From Nitriliruptorales bacterium (lineage in GTDB: Bacteria > Actinomycetota > Nitriliruptoria > Euzebyales > Egibacteraceae), in assembly GCA_007119035.1 (NCBI GenBank), contig SKQL01000075.1, forward strand, positions 1 through 51,977: 51,977 nucleotides of DNA, read 5' to 3'. The notes beneath the pieces are model-generated. The model was not told where the DNA came from. It saw only the letters and a list, made by a program, of their open reading frames with translations, and did no database searches. Of the stretch, positions 41,891 through 50,685 are shown piece by piece. Position 1 is the stretch's first letter; every line of letters starts with the position of its first letter. The translations under genes and the position numbers were made by a program.

Positions 41891-43570
41891 ATGTCGATTC
41901 CCCGTATCCACCCACGCGCTGGCCGCGGCACTGCCGTGGTCCTCCTCCTGCTCTGCGCGACGGCGGTGCTGTTCAGTCCCACTCCTGTCATCGCGCAGGA
42001 GACCGAGGACGAGGTCACACCCGCTCGGGTGGCAGGTGAGGACCGCTTCGAGACGGCGGCCAACATCGCCACGCTCACATTCGACGCCGCCAGCACCGCC
42101 GTGCTGGCGGCAGGTGAGAGCTTTCCCGACGCCCTCGCCGCGTCCTTCGCCGCGGGCAGTGTCGATGGCCCGGTGCTCTTGGTGGAGCAGGACGCCATTC
42201 CCCCTGTCACGTGGGACGCCCTCGCCCAGCTCGGTGTCGAGTCCGTGGTGCTGGTCGGTGGTCCCGCGGCCATCGATCCGACCGTTGAGACGAGCCTCGC
42301 TGGGGAGGGCTACAGGACAGAGCGCATCGCGGGTGTCGACCGCTTCGAGACCGCCTCGGCGATCGCCACCACCTACGGCACCGACGTGGTGGGCACGGTG
42401 GATGGCGACCGGACGGCCCTGCTCGCACGCGGCGACGACTTCCCGGACGCGTTGAGCGCGGGACCCGCGGCCGCTGCGGCGAACCTGCCGTTGCTGCTCA
42501 CACCGCAGGATGCCGCCGATGGCTCGGTCGACGAGGCACTGCAGGCACTCGCCATCGAACGCATCATCGTCCTCGGTGGCACAGCTGCCGTCAGTGAGGG
42601 CGTGGTCGCTGTCTACGAGCAGGACTACGCGGTCGAGCGGTTCGCGGGCGCCAACAGAGCGGAGACGGCAACGGTGGTCGCGGACAACCTGGTCGATCGC
42701 CTCCCAGGGTTCTCGCGCGAAACCGTGCTGCTCGCGCGTGGCGACGACTTCCCCGATGCCCTGACGGCCAGCACGCACGCCGCTTCGCTCGGCGCCCCGA
42801 TCCTCCTCGCCGCCACGCCCGGTGAGCTCTCCTCCCCCACCCGGCAGTGGCTGTCGGCGAACTGCCCGGAGATCAGCGTGATCCGCGCACTGGGAGGCAC
42901 GGCCGCCGTGTCCCAAGCGCTCCTCGACGACGCGGTCGGCGCCGCCAGTGCGTGCCTCGACACCGGTCCCGAGGCGGTCTCGTCGTTCACCACCGATCTG
43001 GTCCCCGGCCAGGACCGCAACATCAACATCCATCTCGCCGCTGACTACATCGACGGCTCGGTGATCGATCCCGGAGAGTCGTTCTCGCTCAACGCGGGCA
43101 TCGGCCCGCGGACCGCGGACCGGGGGTTCGTGCCCAACGGCTTCATCGACGAGGACGGGGAAGTGGTCAGCGTCGTGGGAGGCGGGGTGAGCCAGATGGG
43201 CACCACCTTCGTGAACGCCGCCTGGTTCGCGGGCATCGAGATCGAGGAGTTCCGTCCCCACACCACCTACTTCGAGCGCTATCCGATGTGCCGGGAGGCG
43301 ACGCTTGCCTGGGACATCCTCGATGTCGTGGTGACCAACGACTCGCCGTATCCGATCACGGTGTCGACCGCCTACACCGACGCCTCCGTCACCGTCACCT
43401 TCCTGAGCGAGTCCTGGGCGGAGGTCGACTCCTGGATCGGCGATCCCTACGACATCGAAGGCCCCGGTGGGGCGTTCAGCGTCGACTGCGGACGGACGAT
43501 CACCTATCCGGACGCGACAGACACCACCGAGACGCACTCGTGGCGTTACGACTCGGGATTCCCCGGATAA
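41891..43570 (+). CDS. Secreted CWB2-repeat protein with C-terminal VanW-type domain
   Basis: Signal peptide MSIPRIHPRAGRGTAVVLLLLCATAVLFSPTPVIAQ; three CWB2-like units (RVAGEDRFETAANIA, RIAGVDRFETASAIA, RFAGANRAETATVVA; GDDFPDAL x2, LGGTAAVS x2); C-terminal VIDPGESFSLNAGIGPRTADRGFVPNG...VVGGGVSQMGTTFVNAAWFAGIEIEEFRPHTTYFERYP. Confidence 0.88.
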   Translation: MSIPRIHPRAGRGTAVVLLLLCATAVLFSPTPVIAQETEDEVTPARVAGEDRFETAANIATLTFDAASTAVLAAGESFPDALAASFAAGSVDGPVLLVEQDAIPPVTWDALAQLGVESVVLVGGPAAIDPTVETSLAGEGYRTERIAGVDRFETASAIATTYGTDVVGTVDGDRTALLARGDDFPDALSAGPAAAAANLPLLLTPQDAADGSVDEALQALAIERIIVLGGTAAVSEGVVAVYEQDYAVERFAGANRAETATVVADNLVDRLPGFSRETVLLARGDDFPDALTASTHAASLGAPILLAATPGELSSPTRQWLSANCPEISVIRALGGTAAVSQALLDDAVGAASACLDTGPEAVSSFTTDLVPGQDRNINIHLAADYIDGSVIDPGESFSLNAGIGPRTADRGFVPNGFIDEDGEVVSVVGGGVSQMGTTFVNAAWFAGIEIEEFRPHTTYFERYPMCREATLAWDILDVVVTNDSPYPITVSTAYTDASVTVTFLSESWAEVDSWIGDPYDIEGPGGAFSVDCGRTITYPDATDTTETHSWRYDSGFPG

Positions 43571-43639
43571 CCCGCGCCCGCGCAGGCCTCGCCTGCCCGT
43601 AGGCTGACGTGCGGTGCATCACAGAAGGGTCAGGCACGA

Positions 43640-44163
43640 GTGGACTTTCGAGCGGCGCGTGCGGACGACGCGGGCGAGATCGGCCGACTGCTCGTCGACC
43701 TGTATCAGCACGAGGCGCCAGGGCTGTTGACCGGTCCCCGTGCCGACCCCGACGCGCTCGGTGGGTGGCTCACGGCCCGGGAGGCCCATCTCCGGATCCG
43801 CAACCGCTACGTCGCCGAGGAGGATGGCAGGCTCGCCGCCATGGGCGCGATAGCCACGTCCGATGAGCCACGCGCGGCGACCACCGTCGCCCCACCTCCT
43901 GCGCCTGAGGAGGCACAGATCCATTCGATGGTCGTGGACCAAAGCCGCCGAGGCCGCGGCTTGGGCCGGGCGATGCTCAGCTGTCTGCAGAGCCAGCCGC
44001 TCGGCGCGGCAAGACCCGAGTGGTGCTGCAGGTCCTCGAGGCAAATGAGCAGGCCGTCCTGCTGTACCGCCGGCACGGCTACGAGCCGTTCCAGCGTGCC
44101 CCGCGATGGCGGATCCTGCGCCGCATCGGCTACCCGACGCTGCTGACGAGACGGGACCTGTGA
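43640..44163 (+). pseudogene. GNAT N-acetyltransferase with a frameshift
   Basis: MDFRAARADDAGEIGRLLVDLYQHEAPG...IHSMVVDQSRRGRGLGRAMLSCLQ, then in another frame KTRVVLQVLEANEQAVLLYRRHGYEPFQRAPRWRILRRIGYPTLLTRRDL-stop at 44163. Confidence 0.8.
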
Positions 44164-44185
44164 AGACGGTCACGCCCGCAGGGCC

Positions 44186-45446
44186 TCAGCGGCGGAAGCG
44201 CACGTACTCTGGCTCGAGATCGTGGACGGAGTTGACGCCGAGCAGTTGAAGGGTACGAGCTACGTCGGCACGTAGGATCTCCCCGGCACGCTCGACGCCG
44301 GCCTCGCCGCCGGCCATGAGCCCGTAGAGGTACGCACGGCCGACCAGGCAGGCGTCGGCACCAAGGGCGATGGCCGCGACCACGTCCGCGCCGTTGAGGA
44401 TCCCCCCGTCGACGTAGACCTCCGCACGGTCCCCGATCGCCGCGACCACCTCGGGCAGCTGCTCGAGTGGCGTGGGCGCCTGGTCGAGCTGGCGGCCACC
44501 GTGATTGGACAACACGACCGCGTCCGCGCCGTGGTCTACCACCGCACGGGCGTCCTCGGTCGTCTGCACCCCCTTGACCACCAGCGAGCCCGACCACAGC
44601 TCGCGGAGCGCCGCGAGGTCCTCAAAGGTCACCGACGGGTCGAACAGCGTGCTGCTCAGCTCGGCGGCCGTGCCCTTGAACGAGGAGAAGGCGGCGAACT
44701 CCAGCGGCTCGGTCGTGAGCAGGTTCGCCCACCACGCAGGATGCCGGGCGATATCGATCAACGTCCGCAGCGTCAGCGCCGGTGGGAGCGTCAACCCGTT
44801 ACGGACATCGCGCAACCGCAGGCCCGGCACCGGGGAGTCCACGGTCAACACGAGCGTCGAGAACCCCGACGCACCGGCGCGCTCCACCAACTGGTGCATC
44901 GCATCGCGGTCACGCCACACGTAGAGCTGGAACCACCGCGTCGTGTCGGGCGCCTCCGCGGCCAGCCGCTCCGGCGACGTCGTGCCCATCGTCGACAGCG
45001 CGTAGGGCACACCCAGCCGACCCGCCGCACGCGCGACCGCGACCTCGCCCTCGTGGTGCATCATCCGCGTGAACCCCGTCGGGGCGAAGACCAGCGGCAA
45101 CGAGCTCGGCGCACCCAGCACCGTCGCGGACATGTCGATCTTGGCCACATCGCGCAGCACCCGCGGCTGGAACTCCACCGACGCGAACGCGCGCCGAGAC
45201 CGGACCAGGCTGATCTCGCCGTCCGCGCCACCGTCGACGTAGTCGAACACTGCGCGAGGCGTGCGCCGCCGCGCATGCGCACGCAGATCAAGGATGCTCT
45301 TCGCTCGCCCGAGCCGCTGTCCGGCGCGGTCCAACGTCGGCCACCGCAGGCCCGTGAGCTCACGCAACTTCGCGAGGCTCGGCACCTGACGCCGAATGGC
45401 CCGCGGCCGCACCTCCACCCCCTGGGAACCCCCACCCCTCGCCATC
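44186..45446 (-). CDS. FMN-dependent alpha-hydroxy-acid dehydrogenase/oxidase
   Basis: ILDLRAHARRRTPRAVFDYVDGGADGEISL; LPLVFAPTGFTRMMHHEGEVAVARAA; LVVKGVQTTEDARAVVDHGADAVVLSNHGGRQLDQAPT; VYVDGGILNGADVVAAIALGADACLVGRAYLYGL. Confidence 0.92.
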
Positions 45447-45578
45447 GATCTCCCTCTTCCACGTCGAGCCACCGCCGCACCGACCTCATACGGGCCAGAG
45501 CACCGTAAGCTACCGGAGCAGCCAACGCCCAGTCTCCGCCGGGATCTCAGCGCGCGAACGGGTAGGCGGCGATCCTCC

Positions 45579-47285
45579 TCATGCTGACCGGGGTTGTCCA
45601 GCACCGGACTGCAGGTCGCGCCGGTGCACCGAGGGACTGAGTACGTCGGGGTCCACGAGGACATCTACGACGGCCGGCCCCTTGTACGCCCTGGCCCCCT
45701 CCAACGCAGGTGCCAACTCAGCGCCGGCCTCCACGCGCCACGCCGCCGCGCCGTAGGCCTGCGCGAGCCCTCGGATGTCGACGTCGCCGATCGTCACCGC
45801 GCTCGTGCGTCCGACCTCACGCATCTGGTGCAACGCGATCGTGCCGTACAGGCCGTTGCGGAAGACCACGACGGTGAGGTCGAGTCTGTGGCGCACGGCG
45901 GTCTCGATCTCCTGGCCCGTCATGAGGAAGCCCCCGTCGCCCACGAGCCCCACCACGTCGCGGTGGGGGGCCGCGAGGGCGGCGGCCACCGCGGCGGGGA
46001 CTCCGTATCCCATCGCCCCGTTCGTCGACCCCAACTGACTGCGTGGGTGACGAAAGCGCCAGTAGCGGTGCCCGAAGGCTGAGAAGTTGCCCGCGTCGTT
46101 CGCCATGATCGTGTCGGCGGGGAAGACTGCGGCCAGCTCCCTCATGACCCCTTGGGGCTCGAGTGCGGTATGAGGGTCTCGCTCCGGGCTGCTCGACGAC
46201 AGGTAGGCGTCGTGCGCTGCCGACCAGTCGCGAGGGGGCGTGGGATGGGCCCGCGCACACTCTGTCAACGCCGCCAGGGCGCTGCGTACGTCCACCGCCG
46301 CCCCCACGTCGACAGGCAGCACCGCTCCGACCGAGTGGGGGTCGCAGTCGAGCTGCGCGACCCACGCGCCCGGGGACGGCAGCGTGTACGACTGGGTGGT
46401 GATCTCACTGAGGCGGGAGCCGGCGACGAGCACCACGTCTGCTGTCTGCAGGGCGGCCAGAGTCTCGGGGGGCGGACCCAGTGCGAGGTGGCCGCAGTAG
46501 TGCGGATGCTCGTTGGGGAATACGTCCTGACGTCGGAAGCTCGCGTACACCCCTGAACCGGACGCCTCGGCGAGCGCGATCAGCTCATCGCGTGCCGCCT
46601 GCGCGCCTCCACCTGCGATGATCACCGGCGCCCGCGCGGCTTGCAGGCGCTCCACGATCTGCTCGACCGCGTCGGTTGGCAGCGTGGCCGGGACGGGCTC
46701 GGCCACCGAGGGTCGCCACGCATCGCCTTCGGGCAGCTCTCCGTCCAAGACGTCGGCTGGCAGTGCGAGCATCACCGGTCCCGGCCGGCCACTCGTCGCG
46801 GCGTGCCAGGCCCGGTCGAGCGACTCGGGCAACCGAGCCGGGGTCGTGACCGTCTCCGCCCATTTCGTCAACTCTCCGTAGAACGCAGGGAGGTCGACCT
46901 CCTGGAAGGCCTCCCGCCCGAGGTAGGAGGTCTCGACCTGCCCCAGCAGCACGATCATCGGTGTGGAGTCCTGGCGGGCGGTGTGCACGCCGATCGCGAG
47001 GTTGGAGGCTCCGACCCCCCGGGTCGCCATCACGACTGCGGGGACGCCGGTGAGCTTCGCGTCCGCCTCGGCCATGAACGCCGCACCCGACTCGTGGCGG
47101 GTAGACACGAGTTGAGCGCCCTCGTGCCGGTCGAACGCGTCGAGGAGGGGAAGGAAGCTCTCGCCCGGCACGGTGTACGCGCGGCGAGTTCCCCGGCGGA
47201 CCAGTTGGTCGACGAGTGCGTCCCCGACGTGGGTCACCCCGCTCCTCCCAGCCGAGCGCATGCGCTCGAAGGCCACATCAGCCAC
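45579..47285 (-). CDS. ThDP-dependent enzyme (acetolactate synthase/benzoylformate decarboxylase-like)
   Basis: ESGAAFMAEADAKLTGVPAVVMATRGVGASNLAIGVHTARQDSTPMIVLLGQV; ThDP motif GDGGFLMTGQEIETAVRHRLDLTVVVFRN. Confidence 0.88.
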   Translation of the reverse strand: MADVAFERMRSAGRSGVTHVGDALVDQLVRRGTRRAYTVPGESFLPLLDAFDRHEGAQLVSTRHESGAAFMAEADAKLTGVPAVVMATRGVGASNLAIGVHTARQDSTPMIVLLGQVETSYLGREAFQEVDLPAFYGELTKWAETVTTPARLPESLDRAWHAATSGRPGPVMLALPADVLDGELPEGDAWRPSVAEPVPATLPTDAVEQIVERLQAARAPVIIAGGGAQAARDELIALAEASGSGVYASFRRQDVFPNEHPHYCGHLALGPPPETLAALQTADVVLVAGSRLSEITTQSYTLPSPGAWVAQLDCDPHSVGAVLPVDVGAAVDVRSALAALTECARAHPTPPRDWSAAHDAYLSSSSPERDPHTALEPQGVMRELAAVFPADTIMANDAGNFSAFGHRYWRFRHPRSQLGSTNGAMGYGVPAAVAAALAAPHRDVVGLVGDGGFLMTGQEIETAVRHRLDLTVVVFRNGLYGTIALHQMREVGRTSAVTIGDVDIRGLAQAYGAAAWRVEAGAELAPALEGARAYKGPAVVDVLVDPDVLSPSVHRRDLQSGAGQPRSA

Positions 47286-47311
47286 TCCCCTGCCCGCGAC
47301 GTCCGACTACC

Positions 47312-47638
47312 CTACACCTCGGGCTCACGGACGGTGACGGGGATCCCCTGAATGAGGTCGTTCGCCATCCCCTGCACGTTCCACGGCGGTTCACTGGGCT
47401 GCGCGTCACCGTCCTCGGAGGTGGCCCGACACGCAAGGACATGCTGCCCCGGAGTGGCGTCCCAGGCGTAGCGCCATCCCCGCCACGCGTGGGGGCCGAG
47501 GGGCTCGTCGAGCTTCGCGTCCTCCCAGCGGCCGTCTATCGCGTCGCTCAGCCGCAGGTGGTACGCCTCGGCCTGCTGGTAGCCGGCGAAGGGCTCGGTC
47601 ACCGCGTCGATCGAGCGCAGCATGAGCAGGTAGTGCAT
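47312..47638 (-). pseudogene. C-terminal remnant of a sulfite-oxidase-type molybdopterin enzyme (dimerisation domain)
   Basis: SIDAVTEPFAGYQQAEAYHLRL fused to RWEDAKLDEPLGPHAWRGWRYAWDATPGQHVLACRATSEDGDAQPSEPPWNVQGMANDLIQGIPVTV; no Moco-binding domain present. Confidence 0.7.
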
Positions 47639-47715
47639 ACCTCTACCCCGGTCGACCCACTGCCCTCCGCCGTCGGGATGCGGTCAAGCGCGAAACGGGG
47701 AAGGCGTAGCCGTCT

Positions 47716-50679
47716 CTAGCGCACATCGTAGAAGAGCCGCTCGTGCACCCGCCGTATGCGCCGCATCGCGCGCGCGATGTCCTCGGTGAGGTTCTGCGCC
47801 CCAGGGGCGGGGTAGCGGAGCATCCGCGCGAGCTGCTCGACCTGGTGGGTCCCCTGGGGGAAGATGGACGTGTCGAGCGCTCCCCGCAGGTACAACGCGT
47901 TGCGGAGCCGGGTGAGCAGGAGCCACCCCTCCACGAGCCAACCCGCGTCCTCGGTCGAGACGAGGTTCAATCCTCTCGCGGCCTCGAGGGTCGCGAGGGT
48001 GCCCGGCGTGCGAAGCGACGGCTCCCGGCCCCCGAAGCGCATCTGCAGGAGCTGGGCGGTCCAATCCACGTCGCTCAGGCCACCTTCACCGAGCTTGAGG
48101 TCGACTCGGTCCCCTCGCTGCACGCCGCCGTGCTCCGTGGAACCGCGCACCGGCCGGGTACGCCGCTGTCGACGCCCGCCCGCGCGTTCCCGCTCCACAC
48201 GCGCCTTCATCTGGCGGGTCGCCTGGATCCGGGCGAGGGGAAGGTCCTCCGGGTAGATCAGCGGCGAGAGCTCGTCGAGCAATGCCCGCCCGAGCTCGCG
48301 ATCGCCCGCGACGACCCTCGCCTGCGTCAGCGCCTGCAGCTCCCACGTCTGCGCCCACTGACGGTAGTACGTCAACGTCGACTCGAGCGTGCGCGCGGTC
48401 GGGCCGTCGCGCCCCTCGGGCCGGAGATTGAGATCGACGCGGAACGCCTGTCCCTCCGATGTGATCGACGACAGTGCGGTCACAAGCCCGTCGACCGCGT
48501 CGATGGCGTCCTGACGGGCCTCAGGGGGATCGAACACGAGGATGACGTCGAGATCGCTCGCGTAGGTGAGCTCCCCCGCGCCGAGCTTGCCCATCCCGAT
48601 CACCGCGAAGCGCACCGGCAGGTCACGGGTGACGAGGTCGAGTCCCGCGTCCAGGCAGGCCTCCGCGAGCCCGCTCAACTCGGCGGCGACCTCGGGCACG
48701 TCGGCACGGTCGGTGAGATCGCGCACCGCGATTCGGGCGATCTCGCGACGCTTGAGCCGGCGGAGGGCGTCGGATGTCCGCGAGAGTCCGTCGCCTCGTC
48801 GCAGCAGGCCGTTGGCAGCCCGGGCGTAGTCCTCGTAGCCCAATCCCGCCTCGAGCGCCTGATCGTCGAGTTGGCTGACGAGCTCGGGCTCGCGCTCGAG
48901 CCACTCCCCCACGAGGCGGCTCGCGCCGAGCACACGCGCGAGGACCTCACCGACCGGAGGGTTGTCCCGCAGGGTGCGCAGGAACGCGGGTGTCTCGCCG
49001 AGGCGCTCCGCGAGCGCCCGGAATCCCGAGAGACCTCCGTTGGGGTCGGGCGAGGTCGCGAACACGGGCATCATCGTCGGCAGCAGCGTCCGCATGAGCC
49101 GCGCCCTGCGGGAGACGCCGCCCGCCAACGCAACGAGGTCGCGCAGTGCCTGCCGGGAGTCGGTGAAGCCAAGCGCCTCCAGGCGGTCGGCGGCCGCTTC
49201 CGCACCGAGCTCGTCGCCCGAGGGCAGCGGGAGCTGGTCTGCCGCGGAGAGCTCGGCGAAGCGCGACAGCAACGGGCGGTAGAACAGCTGCTCGTGCAGG
49301 CGACGGACATATCCCTGCACGCGAGCGAACTCCGTGTCGAATTGCTCGAGCGCGCTCGCGGCACGGATGTCGCGGAAGCCGCAGGATCGCGCCAGGAGGG
49401 CCCGCTCCTCGTCGTCCTCGGGGACGATGTGCGTGCGACGCAGCCGCCTCAGCTGCAGGCGGTGCTCCACCGTGCGGAGAAACTGGTACGCGTCGTCGAA
49501 GAGGTTCGCGTCCCCGTCGTCGACATAGCCCCCCTCCGCGAGCGCCGCGAGCGCCGCGAGCGTGTTCGCGCTGCGGAGGTTCCCATCGTGGCGGCCGTGC
49601 ACGAGTTGGAGTAGCTGTACAGCGAACTCGATGTCGCGGATGCCACCAGGAGCGAGCTTGACCTCCCGTGAGCCCGACTTGCGCACCGCGGCGGACGTCT
49701 CGACGGACTCCTTCATGCGCTGGATGTCGTCGATCGAGGTCCCCTCCCGACGGTCCGGGAAGACATAGGGCAACGCAAGCTCGGTGAACGCCGCGCCGAG
49801 CTCCGCGTCGCCCGCCACGGGACGGGCCTTCAGGAGCGCCTGGTACTCCCAGGTCTGCGCCCAGCGGTCGTAGTAGGAGCGGTAGGCCTCGAGCGTCCGG
49901 GACAGGGGGCCGTCGCGTCCCTCGGGACGAAGGTTCGCGTCCACCTCGTACGCCCGCCCATCGGGCGACATCGTGCCGAGGAGGCGCATCACGCCTTCTG
50001 CGACGCGCAACGCGGCGGAGCGGTCGCCCTCGTGGACGAACATCACGTCGATGTCGGAGACGTAGTTCAACTCATCCCCGCCGAGCTTGCCCATCCCGAG
50101 GATGGTGACCCGGACGGCAGGCTCGCTGACATGGTCGAGCGCGCCTGCGAGCATCCCCGCGGCAAGCGTGCTGCACTCCGCCGCCGCGGTGGGGGTGTCC
50201 GCCATGCCGAGTAGGTCGCGGGCGGCGACCCGCAGGATGCCGAGGCGCTGCACGACCGCGAGTGCACGGGAGGCGTCCGGCGCGTCGATCAACGCCTGGC
50301 CGCACCGCCACCGCACGTCATCGACGCTGTCGGGTGCGAGCTCGCCGTCGAGGACCGCGAGGGCGGTCGTCCGCGCGACGAGAAGCTCGCCGAGCGCCTC
50401 GCTCGAGCCCGCGATGACGGCCACCCGGCGCAGCAGCTCGTAATCCTCGAGGACGTGGGCACCTCGGCGCTCGGCGATCTGCTCGGCGACGCGCAGGGCC
50501 AGCTCAGGATTGGGACTCGACGTCAAGGCGGAGACGACCGCCTCAGTCGAGTCGTCGAGGCCCTCCTCGCTCCAGGCCCCCAGGGTGGTGAGCGCCCTGA
50601 TGGCTTCCCTCCTGCTGCTCACCCGCAAGCGGGTCAACAGCGCTGTGGCGGGGTCGCGGGAAGGGGCGGGGCTGCTCAC
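47716..50679 (-). CDS. glnE: Bifunctional glutamine synthetase adenylyltransferase/adenylyl-removing enzyme
   Basis: Two nucleotidyltransferase halves: VTILGMGKLGGDELNYVSDIDVMFVHEGD and FAVIGMGKLGAGELTYASDLDVILVFDPP; REVKLAPGGIRDIEFAVQLLQLVHG. Confidence 0.96.
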   Translation of the reverse strand: MSSPAPSRDPATALLTRLRVSSRREAIRALTTLGAWSEEGLDDSTEAVVSALTSSPNPELALRVAEQIAERRGAHVLEDYELLRRVAVIAGSSEALGELLVARTTALAVLDGELAPDSVDDVRWRCGQALIDAPDASRALAVVQRLGILRVAARDLLGMADTPTAAAECSTLAAGMLAGALDHVSEPAVRVTILGMGKLGGDELNYVSDIDVMFVHEGDRSAALRVAEGVMRLLGTMSPDGRAYEVDANLRPEGRDGPLSRTLEAYRSYYDRWAQTWEYQALLKARPVAGDAELGAAFTELALPYVFPDRREGTSIDDIQRMKESVETSAAVRKSGSREVKLAPGGIRDIEFAVQLLQLVHGRHDGNLRSANTLAALAALAEGGYVDDGDANLFDDAYQFLRTVEHRLQLRRLRRTHIVPEDDEERALLARSCGFRDIRAASALEQFDTEFARVQGYVRRLHEQLFYRPLLSRFAELSAADQLPLPSGDELGAEAAADRLEALGFTDSRQALRDLVALAGGVSRRARLMRTLLPTMMPVFATSPDPNGGLSGFRALAERLGETPAFLRTLRDNPPVGEVLARVLGASRLVGEWLEREPELVSQLDDQALEAGLGYEDYARAANGLLRRGDGLSRTSDALRRLKRREIARIAVRDLTDRADVPEVAAELSGLAEACLDAGLDLVTRDLPVRFAVIGMGKLGAGELTYASDLDVILVFDPPEARQDAIDAVDGLVTALSSITSEGQAFRVDLNLRPEGRDGPTARTLESTLTYYRQWAQTWELQALTQARVVAGDRELGRALLDELSPLIYPEDLPLARIQATRQMKARVERERAGGRRQRRTRPVRGSTEHGGVQRGDRVDLKLGEGGLSDVDWTAQLLQMRFGGREPSLRTPGTLATLEAARGLNLVSTEDAGWLVEGWLLLTRLRNALYLRGALDTSIFPQGTHQVEQLARMLRYPAPGAQNLTEDIARAMRRIRRVHERLFYDVR

Positions 50680-50685
50680 ACCGGC

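Noticed and set aside
43582-43596. GCAGGC-CTC-GCCTGC hairpin after the VanW gene
   Set aside because: Short stem without a T tract; cannot be called a terminator from sequence alone.
49530-49565. Tandem gcgagcgcc-like repeats
   Set aside because: Encode an Ala/Leu helix (TLAALAALAEGG) within glnE; ordinary low-complexity coding repeat.
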